DNA from: CAZSXS01 sp964611385
GTDB taxonomy: Bacteria; Bacillota; Clostridia; Lachnospirales; CAYPQA01
Direction of reading: 5' to 3'
DNA: 14,087 bases
Assembly: GCA_964611385.1 (NCBI GenBank)
Contig: CAZSXS010000088.1
Coordinates: forward strand, 1-14,087
The notes beneath the pieces were generated by a model. That model did no database searches. It worked only from the letters and a program-made list of their open reading frames with translations, and had not been told where the DNA came from. Numbering within the stretch: position 1 is the first letter of the stretch; each line of letters begins with the position of its first letter. Positions 1-7,122 of this stretch are shown piece after piece. The position numbers and the translations under genes are program-made.

Positions 1-68
1 AGGCTTTGTTTGCAGTTCTAACGTGATATTTGGCAATATTATTACCGAATATATATTTTTTGGCATAA

Positions 69-98
69 AAACAGTGGCTATTTTTTTAGCCACTGTTT
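69..98. terminator. Hairpin, probable terminator of an upstream gene
   Basis: A 12-bp perfect stem (69-80 with 87-98) closes a loop of T residues. It reads AACAGTGGCTA and its complement. The run of A before and T inside suits a terminator of a gene lying to the left, but no long T run follows the stem on the plus strand. No coding region is visible to its left inside the window. Confidence 0.5.
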
Positions 99-118
99 GG
101 AGGTTTTATGGTTTTAAT

Positions 119-140
119 GCGGGCGCTCTTTGCCCGCTTT
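119..140 (+). terminator. Short GC-rich terminator hairpin
   Basis: GCGGGC (119-124) pairs perfectly with GCCCGC (132-137) over a 7-nt loop and is followed by TTT and then a T-rich stretch. It resembles a rho-independent terminator and isolates the downstream repressor operon from anything to the left. Confidence 0.55.
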
Positions 141-213
141 GTTGTTTATTGATTGTCACCAAACTGCATAGCATTCGTTAAACGACCTCTGATATATTTT
201 TAGAAATTAGTTC

Positions 214-242
214 TTGACAACATACCTACACGATGTTAATAT
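214..242 (+). promoter_or_regulatory. Sigma-A-type promoter of the BlaI/M56 operon
   Basis: TTGACA (214-219), a 17-bp spacer and TAATAT (237-242) make a near-consensus vegetative promoter. The start point would be near 249, about 50 bases upstream of the repressor start codon at 300. Operator-like sites overlap the spacer/-10 and the start region, as expected of an autoregulated repressor gene. Confidence 0.8.
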
Positions 243-268
243 CAATAATATAAACACACTGTAGGTAT
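222..268. promoter_or_regulatory. Paired operator-like sites for the BlaI-family repressor
   Basis: ATACCTACA (222-230) and its exact inverse TGTAGGTAT (260-268) lie around the -10 and the start point. Each arm extends into a site of form CCTACAnnnTGTTwA: plus strand 225-239 and minus strand 265-251. The sites are 26 bp apart centre to centre and inverted relative to each other. BlaI/MecI operators are built on TACA/TGTA half-sites, so binding by the product of the gene at 300 is a reasonable inference. Repression would block polymerase at its own promoter. Confidence 0.65.
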
Positions 269-299
269 AAAATAACAAAGAAAATCAAGGAGGCAATGC

Positions 300-686
300 A
301 TGGAAAAACATCAAATATCAGAGTCAGAACTGGAGATTATGCGAGTGATTTGGGATGGTGGAGGATCGGCTCTTTTTGGCCAGATTATGGATCGGCTGAA
401 CGGGATGGAAAAAAGTTGGAAGCCCAATACCGTATTAACTTTTCTCGCTCGGCTGATTGATAAGGGCGTGATTTCCACCGTGAAACATGGCCGCATTAAC
501 GAGTACACTACCTTATTGACAGAACAGGCTTACCTAGCAGAGCAGACCAGAAGTTTTGTTCATAAGGTGTATGGAGGAAATGCAAAAAATTTGGTTTCAT
601 CACTCTTAAAGCAAGATTACATATCTTCGCAGGATATGGATGAGTTAAAACGATTTTGGGAGGAAGGGGAGATTCAGGATGAGTGA
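300..686 (+). CDS. BlaI/MecI-family transcriptional repressor
   Basis: A 128-residue protein of the length usual for BlaI/MecI repressors. It has an N-terminal winged-helix domain (about residues 5-75, including the ESELEIMRVIWD and PNTVLTFLARLIDKGVI segments) and a C-terminal dimerisation part. The start is set by AAGGAGG at 287-293, 6 bases before ATG. Known members dimerise on TACA/TGTA operators and are inactivated when a BlaR1/MecR1-type signal leads to cleavage. The stop codon lies 8 bases inside the next gene, so the two are translationally coupled. Aligned by eye with MecI, the segment holding the Asn-Phe cleavage site (LVLNFVE) reads LVSSLLK here, so the known scissile dipeptide is absent. 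The derepression mechanism may therefore differ. The target is inferred from the operator sites, not shown. Confidence 0.93.
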   Translation: MEKHQISESELEIMRVIWDGGGSALFGQIMDRLNGMEKSWKPNTVLTFLARLIDKGVISTVKHGRINEYTTLLTEQAYLAEQTRSFVHKVYGGNAKNLVSSLLKQDYISSQDMDELKRFWEEGEIQDE

Positions 687-3006
687 GATTTTTACAAAAT
701 ATTTTATGTACTCAATATCGGGAGCTTTGCTTACATTGATATTATTTTTAGCAAAGCCGTTATACAAAGATCGATTTAGTAAAACATGGCAGTACTACAT
801 TTGGCTTGTCGTTGTAGTAAGATTATTACTACCGTTTTCTTATGAAACAGATATTTTTTTGCAACTATACTCCCAAGCAAACGCCTTATTCTCTAAAACG
901 GAATCTGGCACTCTTGCCTCCAGCAGTGAAAGCAGCTGGTCGAATAATACAATTCATATTCCAGAATCATACAGTAAAGATTATGCTGTAGAAGCAATGG
1001 AAAATAGTCTACCTCAAGTGGTTCCTGGTACTGCATCAGATACCATTATTGCTGAAAAAGAATCAAATCTTGTTGAAGGATTGAGGCTCTACTGGTACGA
1101 AATAAAAGAAAATCTTTGGCTTTTTTGGCTAGGGATAGCTATGATGCTTCTAGTGCGTAAGATAACAAGCTATCGCAGTTTTGTACGCTACATGAAGGCC
1201 GGTATTAGTGCAGTATCTGATGAAGTCATATTAAGAATATACAAAGAGGCATGGAAAGCTTCCGGCCTAAAAAAGCCCTTAAAGTTATATATGAATAAGC
1301 TGGCTACTTCTGCTATGCTTGTGGGCATCCTGCGACCTTTTATCGTGTTACCAACCTTAAATTTTGAAGAAAAAGAGCTTTATAACATCTTCGTTCATGA
1401 ACTTATGCATTACAAGCGGCAAGATATTATTTACAAATGGTTGGCTCAGTTGGCAGTTTGTCTACACTGGTTTAATCCTTTTGTTTATTGGATGAATAGG
1501 GAAATAACAAAATGCTGCGAATTATCTTGCGATGAAGCAATCATTGGTAATTTAGATTCGAAGGGTAAAAGAAATTATGGGGATACGTTGTTGGCCTCCC
1601 TCCGATTTAGCGGGAACTATGGTGAGGCTGTGGGATCTGTAACTTTAAATGAAGATGCAAAACTACTCAAAGAAAGATTGGGATCTATTATGTATTTTAA
1701 CAAAAGACCTAAGTGGGTTATGGCTTTATCAACCATTATAAGTGTTGTTATTCTCTGTGCTGCATCCGTATCAGGAATCTATGCAAAGCCACAGGTAATG
1801 GCTGAATCTACATCCAGTAACAATCAGCAAACTTATTCTAGATTTGGCGAGTATAGTAACTTTGGCCACTATGATGATTTTGAAGATTTTCAAGAATTTG
1901 AAAACTTTAGAGAATTTGAAAACTTTAGAGAGTTTGAAAACTTTAGAGAGTTTGACAACTTTGGTAATAATGGTAACTTTGATTACTACACAAACAATTT
2001 CCAGAATTTTAGTAATTTCAATAATTTTAATAACTATGGTAATAACTATAATAATAACTTCAGCCAGAACATGTCAAACTTTGGAATGTCAAATGACTTC
2101 GATGTGGCTCAAGAATTGAGATCTATTGATAATTTCATCTTGGAAGGAGGTATAGCATCTAGGCTGCTGAGCTATGGATCTACATTTGTAGTAAGTAAAG
2201 GGGATAGAGTTATAGTAAGTTTGGAAAACGAGCTTTGGGGCTGGGCCTTAGATCCAAAAAAGATAGAGCTTGAGATTAAAATAGGGAGCAATAAGAAAGA
2301 AGAAGTACAAGAGCTTATATTGAATAATCGAAATTTATATGGTGAGGTCGAGATCAAAGAAAATGCTACTCATTATCTGACCATTTATAATCCAAACATG
2401 CAGTTGGTTAATTATAAGATTTCAGTTTGTATCATTAGGGAGCAAACTGTTGTTGAGAGGAATGCAGCGACTGAAAATCCTTTAATTGACTTTGCAAAAC
2501 TTCCCTCTATGGCCACAAAGGAAGTTGATGCGCTGGCAATAAAATATATTGAAACTACAGGCGAATTTACCTATGTTTATAACATGCGACCTTATATGAG
2601 CACAAATGCCATAGATAGTGCGGTTATGATTTTTCTTGAAAAGACTGGCGGTTGTGAGCAAGTCAGCGCAATTCTTCCATATACCAGCGTACCTATTGCA
2701 GCAGAATTAGCCAAGAAATATTATGATGGTACGAATGCTTACTTTGCTTCTTCAATCATAAAGTTTGACCAAATTCATGAGATGACCACAGCAGAAGTAG
2801 ACAATATGGCCATTCAGTATGTGGAGGCTACTGGGGAGTTTGGCTATGTCTATAGTATACGACAGTATATGAGTACAGAAGGCATAGATTATGTAGTGAC
2901 CTTATATCTGCAAATGTCTGACAATTATGCAATGGTAACTTCTATATTACCTTATATGAGCCAAGATGCCAGAAAGAAGATTCAGGAATTATATTTTAAG
3001 CAGTAA
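679..3006 (+). CDS. M56 (BlaR1/MecR1-like) membrane metallopeptidase with atypical sensor region
   Basis: A 775-residue sensor-protease partner of the repressor it overlaps by 8 bases. Membrane helices are visible near residues 8-29, 37-55, 145-162 and 346-369. The M56 zinc core is intact: HELMH at 240-244 and the downstream ELSCDE at 281-286, on the cytoplasmic side in known relatives. After the last helix the protein does not have the penicillin-binding domain of BlaR1 (no SxxK/SxN/KTG pattern seen). It has a Phe/Asn/Tyr-rich stretch (about 390-475) containing EFENFR repeats, a beta-rich segment (about 485-600), and two copies of an 80-residue unit (about 605-685 and 696-775) sharing EVDxxAIxYxExTGEFxYVY and a following PYMS. 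The external part presumably senses an unknown signal and triggers loss of repressor. Family assignment is secure; the stimulus is unknown. Confidence 0.9.
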   Translation: MSEIFTKYFMYSISGALLTLILFLAKPLYKDRFSKTWQYYIWLVVVVRLLLPFSYETDIFLQLYSQANALFSKTESGTLASSSESSWSNNTIHIPESYSKDYAVEAMENSLPQVVPGTASDTIIAEKESNLVEGLRLYWYEIKENLWLFWLGIAMMLLVRKITSYRSFVRYMKAGISAVSDEVILRIYKEAWKASGLKKPLKLYMNKLATSAMLVGILRPFIVLPTLNFEEKELYNIFVHELMHYKRQDIIYKWLAQLAVCLHWFNPFVYWMNREITKCCELSCDEAIIGNLDSKGKRNYGDTLLASLRFSGNYGEAVGSVTLNEDAKLLKERLGSIMYFNKRPKWVMALSTIISVVILCAASVSGIYAKPQVMAESTSSNNQQTYSRFGEYSNFGHYDDFEDFQEFENFREFENFREFENFREFDNFGNNGNFDYYTNNFQNFSNFNNFNNYGNNYNNNFSQNMSNFGMSNDFDVAQELRSIDNFILEGGIASRLLSYGSTFVVSKGDRVIVSLENELWGWALDPKKIELEIKIGSNKKEEVQELILNNRNLYGEVEIKENATHYLTIYNPNMQLVNYKISVCIIREQTVVERNAATENPLIDFAKLPSMATKEVDALAIKYIETTGEFTYVYNMRPYMSTNAIDSAVMIFLEKTGGCEQVSAILPYTSVPIAAELAKKYYDGTNAYFASSIIKFDQIHEMTTAEVDNMAIQYVEATGEFGYVYSIRQYMSTEGIDYVVTLYLQMSDNYAMVTSILPYMSQDARKKIQELYFKQ
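1894..1965 (+). repeat. 18-bp tandem repeat encoding EFENFR
   Basis: Four consecutive 18-base units begin at 1894, 1912, 1930 and 1948. The first three encode EFENFR and the last EFDNFG. Differences are mainly third-base changes, so the array grew by duplication and is kept in frame. It sits in the extracytoplasmic linker of the M56 protein, directly before a longer Asn/Phe-rich low-complexity stretch. Confidence 0.9.
2491..3003 (+). repeat. Duplicated C-terminal domain in the M56 protein
   Basis: Two protein units, residues about 605-685 and 696-775, align without large gaps. Unit 1 runs MATKEVDALAIKYIETTGEF, then TYVYNMRPYMSTNAID and ILPYTS. Unit 2 runs MTTAEVDNMAIQYVEATGEF, then GYVYSIRQYMSTEGID and ILPYMS. 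The DNA has diverged more than the protein, so the duplication is old and selected. I do not recognise the domain. Confidence 0.85.
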
Positions 3007-3056
3007 GCAAAGAATGCATGAAACATATTCTCGCACAGTTTTAGAAAGAATCAATA

Positions 3057-3099
3057 AAAAAGGAAGTTACTCACCGTATAAATGAGTAACTTCCTTTTT
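3057..3099. terminator. Bidirectional terminator between convergent genes
   Basis: A perfect 17-bp stem (3057-3073 with 3083-3099) with a 9-nt loop has an A run on its left side and a T run on its right side, so it works as an intrinsic terminator on both strands. It lies between the stop of the M56 gene (3006) and the stop of the convergent ATPase gene (3111). Confidence 0.92.
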
Positions 3100-3110
3100 A
3101 CTTTAAAATA

Positions 3111-4223
3111 TTAGTTTACGATAACAAGCTCTGTAGCCTTATCGAAAATGTGAATTCTGTGAGTGTCAATGGCAACCTTAATCTTATCATGAGCCTTTGC
3201 AGTGGAGCGTGGGTCTACACGAGCGGTAACTGGTTGGCCAGCAATGGTCAGATACAGGAATACTTCAGCACCAAGCATTTCTGTAACTTCTACATCAGCT
3301 TCAATAATGCTTTCTTGTGAGGAGCTGATAAAGATATCTTCATCGTGTAAATCCTCAGGACGGATACCCATGATTACTTCTTTGCCTTCGTAGCCGCCGT
3401 TCATAACAGCCTTACCCTTTTCATCAGGCAATTTAATGGAATAACCGCCGAATTCAAGGCAGACATTATTACCCTTCTTAACAACTTTTGAGTTGATAAA
3501 GTTCATCTGAGGAGAACCAATGAAACCAGCAACGAATAAATTGTCTGGTCTGTGATAAAGGTTTTGAGGAGTATCCACTTGTTGGATAATACCATCTTTA
3601 AGAACAACGATACGGGTACCAAGGGTCATAGCCTCGGTTTGGTCATGGGTAACGTAGATGAATGTGGTTTGCAGTCTTTCATGAAGCTTAGAAATCTCGG
3701 TTCTCATCTGAACTCTGAGTTTTGCGTCAAGGTTAGACAAAGGTTCGTCCATCAAGAATACTCTGGGTTCACGAACGATCGCACGACCCATTGCAACTCT
3801 TTGTCTTTGTCCGCCGGAAAGCGCCTTGGGCTTTCTGTCCAGCAAATGCTCAATGTCAAGAATCTTGGCAGCTGCACGTACACGCTTTTCGATTTCAGCC
3901 TTGGGGGTCTTTCTCAGCTTCAAACCGAAGGCCATATTATCGTACACGCTCATGTGAGGATACAATGCATAGTTTTGGAAAACCATGGCAATGTCTCTGT
4001 CTTTAGGAGCAACGTCATTCATGAGTTTGTCGCCTATGTAAAGTTCGCCTTCACTGATTTCTTCCAGACCAGCGATCATACGAAGGGTAGTGGACTTACC
4101 ACAACCAGAAGGGCCTACGAAGATAATAAATTCCTTGTCTGCAATATCCAAATTGAAGTCGGAAACCGCTACAAAACCGTTAGAGTATTTTTTAACCAAG
4201 TTTTTCATTTTTAAACTTGCCAT
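3111..4223 (-). CDS. msmX: ATP-binding subunit of carbohydrate ABC importers (MsmX/UgpC/MalK type)
   Basis: A 370-residue ATPase that powers CUT1-type sugar importers from the cytoplasmic face. Motifs in order: Walker A GPSGCGKST at 37-45, Q-loop Q83 in VFQNYALYPHM, signature LSGGQ at 135-139, Walker B FLMDE at 156-160 and switch H193 in VTHDQ. A C-terminal TOBE/MalK-like regulatory region with MGIRPEDL follows. The reading frame is open upstream to 4262, but the AAGGAGG at 4239-4233 lies inside that extension and exactly 9 bases before the ATG at 4223, which also gives the family's usual length. No permease or binding protein is nearby, which fits the Firmicute habit of one stand-alone ATPase serving several sugar transporters. 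It may serve uptake of the galactosides handled by the glycosidases in this window; that link is inference. Confidence 0.93.
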   Translation of the reverse strand: MASLKMKNLVKKYSNGFVAVSDFNLDIADKEFIIFVGPSGCGKSTTLRMIAGLEEISEGELYIGDKLMNDVAPKDRDIAMVFQNYALYPHMSVYDNMAFGLKLRKTPKAEIEKRVRAAAKILDIEHLLDRKPKALSGGQRQRVAMGRAIVREPRVFLMDEPLSNLDAKLRVQMRTEISKLHERLQTTFIYVTHDQTEAMTLGTRIVVLKDGIIQQVDTPQNLYHRPDNLFVAGFIGSPQMNFINSKVVKKGNNVCLEFGGYSIKLPDEKGKAVMNGGYEGKEVIMGIRPEDLHDEDIFISSSQESIIEADVEVTEMLGAEVFLYLTIAGQPVTARVDPRSTAKAHDKIKVAIDTHRIHIFDKATELVIVN

Positions 4224-4232
4224 TAAACATAA

Positions 4233-4239
4233 CCTCCTT
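4233..4239 (-). promoter_or_regulatory. Ribosome binding site that fixes the ATPase start
   Basis: AAGGAGG on the minus strand lies 9 bases before ATG at 4223. It argues against the longer in-frame start at 4262, whose extra residues are not family-like. Confidence 0.85.
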
Positions 4240-4339
4240 GAATTCTTGTTTTCATTTTTCAAGTCTTATTCAATGATTTTTTCATACACATCATACATGA
4301 TTTTTATTCGTGATACTATGTTGAGTCTAACCAAAGATT

Positions 4340-4456
4340 ACTCATAGCTTTTGTTGTTTTTGTATAAGGGTAAACTAACTGTTTGATTAATTAATAATTT
4401 TATACAATTCTGTGTATAGGGTTCTAATAATAATGTATAAAGAAACAGCTATGAGT
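4340..4456. repeat. Widely spaced 10-bp inverted repeat in a divergent intergenic region
   Basis: ACTCATAGCT (4340-4349) recurs inverted as AGCTATGAGT (4447-4456), 97 bases apart, in the region between the divergent ATPase and kinase genes. This could be a pair of operator half-sites or chance. The rest of 4263-4530 is AT-rich and shows no gene. No convincing minus-strand promoter for the ATPase was found there. Confidence 0.35.
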
Positions 4457-4534
4457 TGAAAATACCGTCAATTTTACAAGATTATTTCAGATAGGGTAAA
4501 TTTACGTGCAATCCAAGGGGAAGTCTGAAAGTGT

Positions 4535-4639
4535 CTATACTCAGTCTCTTAAACATTTACCAAGCCGCCATCCTTTAACTTGCTTCAATTCTATTGTTTT
4601 GGACGGCGGCTTTGCAGAGCTGAACGTGACTGAGTCTAG
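4535..4639 (+). repeat. Structured D element, copy 1
   Basis: A foldable element of about 105 bases. The outer stem pairs CTAtACTCAGTC (4535-4546) with GACTGAGTcTAG (4628-4639), one mismatch. The middle stem pairs AAGCCGCC (4562-4569) with GGCGGCTT (4605-4612) and continues with TCC/GGA. The tip holds a small CAAT/ATTG hairpin (4586-4596). A diverged copy lies at 12042-12140. The CTATACTCAGTC start, TAAACATTT, the GC-rich stem and the tip are kept. It could be an RNA element or a short palindromic mobile repeat. The promoter at 4650 lies downstream of it, so this copy need not be in the kinase mRNA. Confidence 0.75.
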
Positions 4640-4649
4640 CATATGGTTC

Positions 4650-4678
4650 TTGACAAGCCATTTATAAAAAGATATCCT
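4650..4678 (+). promoter_or_regulatory. Probable promoter of the kinase-GH4 operon
   Basis: TTGACA (4650-4655), a 17-bp spacer and TATCCT (4673-4678, four of six consensus bases). The start would be near 4685, leaving a leader of about 70 bases before ATG at 4758. A second AT-rich TATACT (4711) is close by but has poor -35 spacing. Confidence 0.5.
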
Positions 4679-4757
4679 TAATCAAATTTTTGAAAAAGCC
4701 GAAAACTGGATATACTACTATAGAATAAACTCTGAAATCCACAGGAGGAAGCAAAGC

Positions 4758-5696
4758 ATGTATTATATTGGAATTAACTGCTCTGGAACCTATTCGAGAT
4801 TACTGGCCGTGGATGAGGACGGAAAAGTCCTTGGAAGGCATGCCGGTAACAGCTTAAATTTGAATCAGAATGCGGCAGAAACAGTCAAAGAAAATTTAAA
4901 GCGTCTCATCAACGAGTTTAACGCCTTAACAAAAACAAAATTATCCGATTGTAAAGCCTTATGCGTGGGGGCCAATGGCCTGGGCTCTGACCATGGTACC
5001 AGCTTGAAACTTTTGTCTACCGTTAATGATAAAATATATGAAATGGAAAAAATGCTGCGAGATTTGGAAATCACTTGCCCAATTAAGGTGGTTCATGATC
5101 TAGAGTGTGCCTTGGCATCGGAGACCAAAGGTGAACCAGGGATATTGGTTATGTCTACTCTGAATTCTGTGGCTTATGCCCTAGATCGGGAGCATAAACT
5201 TCATACTGTAGGAGGCTTTGGTTCTCTCATTGATGAAAGCGGTTCAGGCTACTGGATTGGCATGGAGGCTGTAAAATGTGTACTGATGGCTGCTGAAGGC
5301 CGGATACAGTCAACCATCCTTACCGAGAAAATCAAGGAATACTTGCAAATTAAAAGTATCTATGAAATAACAGATTTAATTTACTCCAAACGTCTCAGTA
5401 AGTCTCAGATTATGGAGATTGCTATTTTGGTCAAGCATGCTGCTAAAGAGGATGCCATAGCCAAGATTATTGAAGATCAAGCATCCAAAGCTTTATTTTC
5501 CTTAGTGAAGCCCTTGGCCCAGGTTTTAAGCATGGCAGAAGGTCCCTTTGTTTTGTCTGGATCTATTATTACGAACAACCAAAATATCAGTGCTTTACTC
5601 TCCGGTCTTATTAAAAAGACTTTCCCCAAGGCCACAGTCATCATTCAAAAGGAAAAGCCTGAAATGGGCGCTGTGTACTTGGCGATGAAAGGATAA
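4758..5696 (+). CDS. BadF/BadG/BcrA/BcrD-family sugar kinase (N-acetylglucosamine kinase-like)
   Basis: A 312-residue ASKHA-fold protein, the size of small NAGK-like kinases, which phosphorylate (N-acetyl)hexosamines or related sugars with ATP in the cytosol. Seen: an N-terminal phosphate-binding strand-turn (IGINCSGTYSRL, residues 4-15), a central VVHDLECAL with D114 at the place of the catalytic Asp, the GGFGSLIDESGSGYWIG segment (D159 to G164) typical of the family, and a late VLSGSIITNN adenosine-type motif. The first motif has Asn7 where most relatives have Asp (GIDGG), so activity is not certain. AGGAGG at 4743-4748 sits 9 bases before ATG. The GH4 gene follows 27 bases later, clearly one operon, so the kinase probably handles a sugar released by that enzyme. 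The true substrate cannot be read from sequence. Confidence 0.82.
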   Translation: MYYIGINCSGTYSRLLAVDEDGKVLGRHAGNSLNLNQNAAETVKENLKRLINEFNALTKTKLSDCKALCVGANGLGSDHGTSLKLLSTVNDKIYEMEKMLRDLEITCPIKVVHDLECALASETKGEPGILVMSTLNSVAYALDREHKLHTVGGFGSLIDESGSGYWIGMEAVKCVLMAAEGRIQSTILTEKIKEYLQIKSIYEITDLIYSKRLSKSQIMEIAILVKHAAKEDAIAKIIEDQASKALFSLVKPLAQVLSMAEGPFVLSGSIITNNQNISALLSGLIKKTFPKATVIIQKEKPEMGAVYLAMKG

Positions 5697-5723
5697 ATAT
5701 TTTACCTTATTAAGGAGGCAACT

Positions 5724-7037
5724 ATGAGAAAAATTGCATTTATAGGAGCAGGAAGCTTCGGTTTTACCAGAACTCTGGTGAAGGATATCCTAAGTTTTCC
5801 TGAATTGAGTGATTGTGAGATTGCTCTGATGGACGTAAATGAGGAACGGCTTTCTTATATTGAGCAAGCTGTGAAGAAAATTATTGAAAAAGGGAAGTAT
5901 CCTGCCAGAGTAAAGGCCACGACCAACCGTGCGGAGGCTTTGGAAAATGCAGACGGTGTAGCTATTACAATTTTGGCCGGAGGCATACATGTTTGGCGTC
6001 ATGATATTGAAATCCCAAAGAAATACGGCGTGGATATCAATGTAGGAGATACCCGGGGCCCAGCTGGTGTTTTCCGTTATCTACGGACGGCCCCTGTTAT
6101 AATGGAAATCTGTCGGGATATTGAAAAGTATGCTCCTAATGCTGTGGTTTTGAATTATACCAACCCTATGGCCATGTTATGCAGAACCGTTCAGTCCGAA
6201 ACCAAGTTGAATATTACCGGCCTTTGCCACAGTGTGCAGGGTACCTCAGAGATGTTGGCTCGGTGGATTGGTGTTGATTATCAGGATGTTACATACCTTT
6301 GTGCGGGGATCAATCACCAGGCCTTCTATCTGGAGTACAAGGTTAAAGGACAGGATGCCTATCCTTTAATAAGAGAGGCTATGAAGAAGCCTGAAATTTA
6401 TAATGAAGAAATCGTAAGAAATGAAATGTTCTTACATATGGATTATTATGTCACCGAATCCTCTGGTCATAATTCGGAGTATAACGCTTGGTTTCGCAAG
6501 CGTCCGGATCTGATTGAGAAGTACTGTACCCACGGTACTGGCTGGAATCCTGGGGTTTATGCCTACATTCGGGATGAGTACTTAAAGCGTGAGGATGATT
6601 GGAAAGAAAGTATCATTGATTGGCTAGGCAAAGAGGATATTAATATAGAACGGGGCCATGAATATGCTGCTTCGATTTTTAATGCCTGCTTCGGTGATTA
6701 TACTAACTTCCAGTTTAACGGTAATGTTCGGAATTTCGGCCTCATTGAAAATCTACCAAAAGGCTGCTGTGTAGAGGTACCAACTCTGGCTTGTAAGGAA
6801 GGCATACGACCCATCGCTGTCGGTTCTCTGCCGCCACAATTGGCTGTTCTGGTAAATCAAAGCGCCTTATGTGAAGAAATGGCTGTGGAAGCTTTCTTAA
6901 CAGGTGACAAGAGAAAGGTTTTCTATTCCATACTGAACGATCCCCTTACCCAAGCAGTTTGCTCCATGAGTGAGATTAAGAGTATGGTGGATGAAATGTT
7001 CGAGTTTAATAAAGCGTTTTTGAGCGGCTTGAAATAA
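5724..7037 (+). CDS. melA: Glycoside hydrolase family 4, probable alpha-galactosidase (MelA-like)
   Basis: A 437-residue GH4 enzyme, normal length. These cytosolic enzymes cleave glycosides by an NAD+-dependent oxidation-elimination route and need Mn2+. Seen: the Rossmann loop GAGSFG (8-13), NYTNPMAM, the signature C168-H169-S170-V171 and GINHQAFY with H198. In known GH4 structures a Cys of the signature and a later His bind the metal. The CHSV form is characteristic of alpha-galactosidases, whereas alpha-glucosidases and phospho-glycosidases use other tetrapeptides. AAGGAGG at 5712-5718 is 5 bases before ATG. It follows the BadF-type kinase by 27 bases and ends the operon at a strong terminator. 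An alpha-glucosidase or another alpha-glycosidase remains possible. Confidence 0.88.
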   Translation: MRKIAFIGAGSFGFTRTLVKDILSFPELSDCEIALMDVNEERLSYIEQAVKKIIEKGKYPARVKATTNRAEALENADGVAITILAGGIHVWRHDIEIPKKYGVDINVGDTRGPAGVFRYLRTAPVIMEICRDIEKYAPNAVVLNYTNPMAMLCRTVQSETKLNITGLCHSVQGTSEMLARWIGVDYQDVTYLCAGINHQAFYLEYKVKGQDAYPLIREAMKKPEIYNEEIVRNEMFLHMDYYVTESSGHNSEYNAWFRKRPDLIEKYCTHGTGWNPGVYAYIRDEYLKREDDWKESIIDWLGKEDINIERGHEYAASIFNACFGDYTNFQFNGNVRNFGLIENLPKGCCVEVPTLACKEGIRPIAVGSLPPQLAVLVNQSALCEEMAVEAFLTGDKRKVFYSILNDPLTQAVCSMSEIKSMVDEMFEFNKAFLSGLK

Positions 7038-7042
7038 TATTG

Positions 7043-7086
7043 AAAACACCCCTAAAGGAAAAGGTTTCCTTCAGGGGTGTTTTTTT
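7043..7086 (+). terminator. Strong intrinsic terminator of the kinase-GH4 operon
   Basis: AAAACACCCCT (7043-7053) pairs with 7073-7083, then after one A/C mismatch AAGGAAA (7055-7061) pairs with 7065-7071, closing a 3-nt loop. A T run to 7086 completes it. Confidence 0.95.
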
Positions 7087-7116
7087 GTCACATCAGAGGG
7101 CTTGTTTCATTATAAT
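7085..7116 (+). promoter_or_regulatory. Possible promoter of the Sia-like operon
   Basis: A perfect TATAAT (7111-7116) is preceded by TTGTCA (7085-7090), but the spacer is 20 bp, longer than ideal. Transcription from here would begin near 7123 and give a leader of about 180 bases. Confidence 0.4.
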
Positions 7117-7122
7117 ATAACA

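Noticed and set aside
1894..1965. Tandem repeats as a CRISPR-like array
   Set aside because: Units are 18 bases, contiguous without spacers and in frame within a coding gene.
3552..4214. Long plus-strand reading frame opposite the ATPase gene
   Set aside because: It is the antisense shadow of a well conserved ABC ATPase and has no start signals.
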